This document shows positions 43,757 through 47,852 of a DNA stretch of 47,852 bases, piece after piece. The notes under the pieces were generated by a model that worked only from the letters and a program-made list of their open reading frames with translations, was not told where the DNA came from and did not search any database. The stretch spans positions 1-47,852 of the forward strand of contig JAQYPT010000048.1 in the NCBI GenBank assembly GCA_028726625.1, read 5' to 3'. Origin of the DNA: Prevotellaceae bacterium (GTDB taxonomy: Bacteria > Bacteroidota > Bacteroidia > Bacteroidales > Bacteroidaceae). Position numbers and translations under genes: made by a program. Every line of letters begins with the position of its first letter. Position 1 is the first letter of the stretch.

Positions 43757-44577
43757 TTAATTGCGGTTGCAAAGATACGGTGTTTTTTCTAATGCGCCAA
43801 ACATTTTACAAAAAAGTTGCTCACGCAGCGCTCTCCAAGAAAACATTTTTCTCCACTCTGGCATGACCTATCACAACAAGTCAAAAGGAAGTTGAGGTGA
43901 TGAGCATTGGCTGTTACCAGCATCACGCTGCCTTGACTCTATATCGTCAATGGCAAAATAAATGACGCTGCAATAGACAGACGTCATCAAACAGCTGGTG
44001 AAAACAGAAAACTCAACGGGTGAAAACAGAAAACAGAACAGATACAAACAGAAAACAGAACGGATGAAAACAAAAGACTCAACGGAGGGACACAGAAAAC
44101 TCAACGGATGGAAACATAGTGTTTAGGATACGAAAGATGTTGACAACCGTTCCAAATACTCGCATATTTGCAACCAAACGAGTGATTGGCCACAAATAGG
44201 CGAATTTTATATATCTTTATTTTTCAACAACTTACGTTTTATTGGGGCATCAGTGCTCCTGCAAAAGCAATGCTTTAAGACTGTAAAAGCATGCAAATTG
44301 GGGTATCAAAGCATTGACTTTGAAGGACAAACCACATGCTATAGAATGGCAAACTGCATGCTATTGAATCAAAACAGACTACTAATTGCGAAACAAGGTG
44401 CTAAAAATCATCCAAAAAGAGCTGAATTTTTATAGAATGACAGTTTTGAAAACACCAAAAATATGTACAAATCTAAAAAACTTAGGGTGTAACTCATTAG
44501 CAGCTATCTGGATGACAGAACAATGAAAAAGTCCACCCCTCCCTTCGCTGCTTGCTGCTACCAGCTTGGACAGGGCA
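43757..44577. other. Long non-coding region with tandem repeats
   Basis: This 821-bp stretch has no convincing gene. It contains the 22-bp repeat array (43997-44119). Between about 44255 and 44400, several degenerate copies of a short motif ending in GCATGC or GCATTG appear, at intervals of roughly 20-45 bp. A 60-codon plus-strand frame at 44253-44435 follows these degenerate repeats and looks fortuitous. Confidence 0.7.
43997..44119 (+). repeat. 22-bp tandem repeat array, five full units and a partial sixth
   Basis: Units start at 43997, 44019, 44041, 44063, 44085 and 44107 (partial, 13 bp). The consensus is close to GATGAAAACAGAAAACTCAACG. All full units are exactly 22 bp, with a few substitutions each. 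The purine-rich strand is the plus strand. Confidence 0.85.
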
Positions 44578-45237
44578 TCATGCCTCAAGCGTTTTGACAA
44601 CTTGGAGTAGCTGACTGAAATTGTCTATGATGAACTCGGTGTGAATCTCTTCCAGTTGGCAACGTGTGCCATTACCATACGTCACGCCACAGGTATGGAT
44701 GCCAGCGTTCTGCCCCATCTTGATGTCATACTCCGTGTCGCCCACAACAAGTGCCTCCCCCGGCTGAATGCCCAAATGCTCAAGCGTTTGATTCACCGCC
44801 TCGGGATGGGGCTTCGCATGCGTCACGTCGTTGGCACTGACCACATGCGTGATGATTTCCTCTAAACCAAACGTCTCCACAAAGTCCATCAGCGAGTGCC
44901 GAGAACGACTGCTGGCGATGGTGAGTACATACCCCAAACGATGTAATTCACGCATGGTTTCCAATACTTGTGGGAACAATGGAACGGCTCCCGGGACGTT
45001 GTTCTCATGAAAAACTTGATTATAGGTTTCCACACAGCGGTCGCCCATCTCGTCAGTCATAGGTATCAAGTCTGTAAACGTCTGCTTCAAAGGCAATCCA
45101 ATCATTCGACTGCACTGCTCACGACTGCGCTGCTCAAGTCCCAATCGGTTGATTACCTCGAGCATGGTATTGGTGATGAGGGTTTGTGTATCGGCCAACG
45201 TGCCGTCAAAATCTAGGATAATCGCTTTGATTTTCAT
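44578..45237 (-). CDS. HAD-superfamily phosphatase (phosphoglycolate phosphatase-like)
   Basis: 219 residues from the ATG at 45237. A longer frame to 45264 runs into the promoter and is rejected. The HAD motifs are in order: IILDFDGTLADT (motif I, nucleophile Asp), ASSRSRHS (motif II), HAKPHPEAV with the Lys of motif III, and VGDTEYDIKMG (motif IV). The helical cap domain between motifs I and II is type C1. The family acts on small phosphorylated metabolites, such as phosphoglycolate, sugar phosphates or pyrophosphate. Substrate cannot be fixed. It is on its own on the minus strand. Confidence 0.93.
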   Translation of the reverse strand: MKIKAIILDFDGTLADTQTLITNTMLEVINRLGLEQRSREQCSRMIGLPLKQTFTDLIPMTDEMGDRCVETYNQVFHENNVPGAVPLFPQVLETMRELHRLGYVLTIASSRSRHSLMDFVETFGLEEIITHVVSANDVTHAKPHPEAVNQTLEHLGIQPGEALVVGDTEYDIKMGQNAGIHTCGVTYGNGTRCQLEEIHTEFIIDNFSQLLQVVKTLEA

Positions 45238-45261
45238 TGAGTTATCTTTTCTGTCGAGTTG

Positions 45262-45269
45262 CAAAGGTA
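45262..45269 (-). promoter_or_regulatory. Putative -7 promoter element of the HAD gene
   Basis: On the minus strand, TACCTTTG matches TAnnTTTG exactly and lies 24 nt before the ATG at 45237. This spacing supports the shorter start. Confidence 0.6.
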
Positions 45270-45342
45270 ATGAAAAATAAAGTAACTAACCTTGCCTACT
45301 TGTTACTTTTCGATGAATAATAAGGAAAAGCCTCTCCCCCAT

Positions 45343-45363
45343 CCCCTCCCCAAAAGGGAGGGG
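45343..45363. repeat. GC-rich palindrome
   Basis: CCCCTCCC (45343-45350) and GGGAGGGG (45356-45363) with a 5-nt loop. This form of palindrome is common between genes in Bacteroidota genomes. Confidence 0.6.
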
Positions 45364-45560
45364 AGTAGTTAGCTTGTTTGTTGTATTTTCTTGATGACAC
45401 GTCTTTTCATCAGCTGCCATGCCCATTGGATTCATCGTGTTCTTCGTTGCAAGACACGCTTTCTACGATGGTATGTGGAGATTTTCTGGGCGGTAACACA
45501 CCCGCATCCTTGTTTATTAAAATTAGTGAATTATGCCTGTGTTACAAAAGTTTAGGCTAA

Positions 45561-45692
45561 TTTTGCATAAAACAGGCTGCGCCTCAATATAGAAAGTAAA
45601 CTTTCTCTATGTTCGGCTTGCATTGTTTTTGCATAAGATAGGCATCGCCTTAGCAGAGTAAGTAAACTTCCTTTGCCTTCGGCTCGCACTAT
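45561..45692 (+). repeat. Two tandem 66-bp intergenic repeats
   Basis: 45561-45626 and 45627-45692 align without gaps at about three-quarters identity. Both begin TTTTGCATAA, contain AGTAAACTT near the middle and TTCGGCT near the end. The first contains a palindromic core GAAAGTAAACTTTC. The second ends near TATCTTTC, close to a -7 element for the following gene. Looks like a dispersed repeat family. Confidence 0.75.
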
Positions 45693-45729
45693 CTTTCACA
45701 TAAATAGATAAACGACAGGAATAAAAAAA

Positions 45730-47262
45730 ATGGGGTTAACACGTATCGCGGCTCACTTCTTTTCATCACGACAAAAGGAGATTGAGCGACACGCCAAACA
45801 CGCTGACTTAACGCAACAGCAGGTGCTGCAGCATCTTCTCGAACGGGCGAAAGACACGGAATATGGCCGAAATCATCTCTTTGGCAGCACCAAAACCTAC
45901 GAAGATTTTGCCAAAAACGTACCTGTTAACACCTACGAAGAACTGAAAGGTGACATCGACCGCATGCGCCATGGCGAAGAAAACGTGCTTTGGCCGGGGC
46001 AAGTGAAATGGTACGCCAAGTCATCGGGGACAACCAATGACAAAAGTAAGTTTATTCCTGTTTCCAACGAGGGGCTCAACCGCATTCACTATCAAGGCGG
46101 AAAGGATACCGTGGCGCTTTACCTTCGCAACAATCCCGACAGCAGAATGTTCGACGGAAAGGGACTGATATTGGGCGGAAGCCACTCGCCCAACTATAAT
46201 CTGCACAACTCTTTGGTGGGTGATTTGAGTGCCATTCTCATCGAGAACATCAACCCATTGGCCAATTTGGTGCGCGTTCCCAAGAAATCAACCGCACTCT
46301 TGCAGGATTTTGAGGTGAAGCGTGACCGCATAGCTCACGAGACATTGAACCAAAACGTCACCAACCTCTCAGGCGTTCCGTCATGGATGCTGTCGGTGCT
46401 GGTGCGCGTCATGGAACTGAGTGGCAAGAAACACCTCGAAGAAGTGTGGCCCAACCTGGAAGTGTTCTTCCATGGTGGCATCGCTTTTACACCCTATCGC
46501 CCGCAATACGAGCAGCTCATCACGTCGCCAAACATGCACTACATGGAGACCTATAATGCCAGCGAGGGATTCTTTGGCATACAGAGCGACCCAGGAGATG
46601 CGTCGATGTTGCTCATGACCGACTATGACGTTTTCTACGAGTTCATCCCCATGGACGAGTATGGAACAGAGCATCCAACGGTATTGCCACTTGAAGGCGT
46701 GGAGTTGGACAAGAATTATGCGGTTCTGATTTCAACCTCATGCGGACTATGGCGATACATGATAGGCGACACGGTGAAGTTTACATCCCGCCAACCCTAT
46801 AAGTTCATCATCACAGGCCGCACCAAATACTTCATCAATGCCTTTGGTGAAGAGCTCATCATGGACAATGCCGAGAAAGGATTGGCCTACGCTTGCGAGC
46901 AGACGGGGGCCGAAATCAAGGAATACACGGCCGCACCTGTATACATGGACAGCAAGGCCAAATGCCGTCATCAATGGGTCATTGAGTTTGCCAAAGCACC
47001 AAATGACCTAAAAAAGTTTGCCAACATTCTGGACAAACGACTACAAGAGTTGAACAGTGACTATGAGGCTAAACGCTTTCATGACATCACGTTACAGCAT
47101 TTGGAAATTGTTGTAGCTCGCCCCAACCTATTCAACGACTGGCTGAAGATGAAGGGTAAACTGGGCGGTCAACATAAGATTCCACGACTGTCCAACAGTC
47201 GCAAGGTTATTGAAGAGATGCTCGAGCTAAACCAAGAGCCTGCGGAAACCCAACAGGCATAG
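45730..47262 (+). CDS. GH3 auxin-responsive-promoter-family adenylating enzyme
   Basis: A 510-residue member of the GH3 family of acyl-adenylate-forming enzymes (not glycoside hydrolase family 3). The ATP-binding motif KSSGTTNDKSKFIPVS lies at about residues 98-113. YNASEGFFGIQ is the second nucleotide motif. RYMIGDTVKF and ITGRTKYFINAFGEELI form the third. Plant relatives join amino acids to hormones. The bacterial substrate is unknown. The protein is widespread in Bacteroidota and has no signal peptide. The following lipoprotein gene starts 21 bp later and may share the transcript. Confidence 0.92.
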   Translation: MGLTRIAAHFFSSRQKEIERHAKHADLTQQQVLQHLLERAKDTEYGRNHLFGSTKTYEDFAKNVPVNTYEELKGDIDRMRHGEENVLWPGQVKWYAKSSGTTNDKSKFIPVSNEGLNRIHYQGGKDTVALYLRNNPDSRMFDGKGLILGGSHSPNYNLHNSLVGDLSAILIENINPLANLVRVPKKSTALLQDFEVKRDRIAHETLNQNVTNLSGVPSWMLSVLVRVMELSGKKHLEEVWPNLEVFFHGGIAFTPYRPQYEQLITSPNMHYMETYNASEGFFGIQSDPGDASMLLMTDYDVFYEFIPMDEYGTEHPTVLPLEGVELDKNYAVLISTSCGLWRYMIGDTVKFTSRQPYKFIITGRTKYFINAFGEELIMDNAEKGLAYACEQTGAEIKEYTAAPVYMDSKAKCRHQWVIEFAKAPNDLKKFANILDKRLQELNSDYEAKRFHDITLQHLEIVVARPNLFNDWLKMKGKLGGQHKIPRLSNSRKVIEEMLELNQEPAETQQA

Positions 47263-47283
47263 CCTGCTAACAAACACAAGTAT

Positions 47284-47852
47284 ATGAACATCAATCAACA
47301 GAAACGCTTCAAAAGGTACACGCTCATAGCTCGTCACGCCATGAACAACGGCCGCAGCATGCAGTTAACGGCCCTGCTAATGCTTGTTCTGTTATTGGTT
47401 TCGTGCGCTCGCATGGGTCAACCCGATGGTGGATGGTACGACGAAACACCGCCCAAGGTTATCAGCACCTCGCCAAAAGAAGGTGCCACACAGGTAACGA
47501 GCAAGAAAATTTACATCAATTTCAATGAGTTTATCAAGTTGGAGAATGCCACCGAGAAAGTAGTAGTATCGCCTCCACAACTGGAAGCGCCTGAGATTAA
47601 ATCGCAAGGAAAGAGAATTCTCGTGGAACTGAAAGACAGCTTGAAGCCCAATGCCACCTATACCATCGACTTTAGTGATGCCATCTCTGACAACAACGAG
47701 GGCAACCCACTGGGCAATTACACTTACAGTTTCTCCACAGGCGATAAGATAGACACCATGGAGGTAAGCGGATACGTACTTGAAGCCGAGAACCTTGAGC
47801 CAATCAAGGGCATCCTCGTGGGGCTGTATGCCGACCAGAGTGACAGCATCTT
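47284..47852 (+). CDS. Ig-like-domain lipoprotein, N-terminal part only
   Basis: The frame is open to the window end, about 189 residues. ATGs at 47284, 47341 and 47359 are in frame. The signal (MQLTALLMLVLLLVSC) is best placed by the later ones, so 47341 or 47359 may be the true start. The lipid cysteine follows LLVS. Downstream, PKVISTSPKEGATQVTSKKIYINFNEF is the opening of a bacterial Ig-like (Big_5/SbsA) domain, and a second beta-domain opens at the end with VSGYVLEAENLEPIKGILVGLY. Probably an envelope lipoprotein of unknown role. The C-terminus lies outside the window. Confidence 0.8.
   Translation, partial: MNINQQKRFKRYTLIARHAMNNGRSMQLTALLMLVLLLVSCARMGQPDGGWYDETPPKVISTSPKEGATQVTSKKIYINFNEFIKLENATEKVVVSPPQLEAPEIKSQGKRILVELKDSLKPNATYTIDFSDAISDNNEGNPLGNYTYSFSTGDKIDTMEVSGYVLEAENLEPIKGILVGLYADQSDSI

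Larger units (their letters stand above)
45238..45729. other. Divergent intergenic region with repeats
   Basis: A 492-bp gap between the HAD gene (minus) and the GH3-family gene (plus). It holds the HAD promoter (45262-45269), a GC-rich hairpin (45343-45363) and a 66-bp tandem duplication (45561-45692). No gene is seen. Confidence 0.7.

Noticed and set aside
44253..44435. 60-codon plus-strand frame in the repeat-rich gap
   Set aside because: It follows degenerate GCATGC-type repeats and resembles no family. Probably fortuitous.

Overview
The window comes from a Bacteroidota chromosome, most likely Prevotella or a close relative. The signs are two SusC/SusD pairs, promoter -7 elements of the TAnnTTTG type, start codons without Shine-Dalgarno sequences, many secreted lipoproteins and Prevotella-type intergenic repeats. 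No species can be named from the sequence alone.

Layout. 1-1133: a perfect hairpin and a complete IS30-family element. 1253-3271: housekeeping genes ychF and lgt. 3375-5762: a secreted GH2 beta-galactosidase-like enzyme. 6229-34221: a 28-kb, all-plus-strand polysaccharide utilisation locus (PUL). It begins with a LacI-type regulator and continues with FucI-type isomerase, a mutarotase-like lipoprotein, SusC, SusD, a small lipoprotein, a DUF4185/GH183 enzyme, a GH116 enzyme, a FucP-type permease, an AraB-type kinase, a GH172 (DUF2961) enzyme, a second SusC/SusD pair, an SGNH-like (DUF4886) lipoprotein, a second GH172 enzyme and a GNAT acetyltransferase. 34666-43474: a type I restriction-modification (RM) operon with an HTH regulator, two different hsdM genes, hsdS with internal direct repeats, a broken AlbA_2 ATPase gene and hsdR. 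43675-43756: tRNA-Leu(CAA) on the minus strand. 43757-45729: two long non-coding stretches with tandem repeats, separated by a HAD phosphatase. 45730-47852: a GH3-family adenylating enzyme and the start of an Ig-like lipoprotein cut by the window end.

How the PUL is likely to work (inference). GH183 enzymes are known endo-D-arabinanases, GH172 includes exo-alpha-D-arabinofuranosidases, and GH116 includes an exo-beta-D-arabinofuranosidase. All three families sit here beside FucI (which also isomerises D-arabinose), a FucP-type permease (FucP also carries D-arabinose) and an AraB-type kinase (AraB accepts D-ribulose). No fuculose aldolase is present, and none is needed if the sugar is D-arabinose, because D-ribulose 5-phosphate enters the pentose phosphate pathway directly. 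I therefore read the locus as a self-contained D-arabinan system, aimed at the arabinogalactan or lipoarabinomannan of mycobacteria, corynebacteria and relatives. The surface lipoprotein GH183 would cut the chain, the two SusCD systems import oligosaccharides, periplasmic GH116 and GH172 release D-arabinose, and the permease, isomerase and kinase finish the job. The SGNH-like lipoprotein has lost its catalytic triad and may be a binding protein.

The RM region looks like a recombining cassette near a tRNA gene. Its hsdS carries perfect 23-bp and 29-bp direct repeats, hsdM2 has lost its normal C-terminus at one of these repeats, and the accessory ATPase gene has a frameshift and a nonsense codon.
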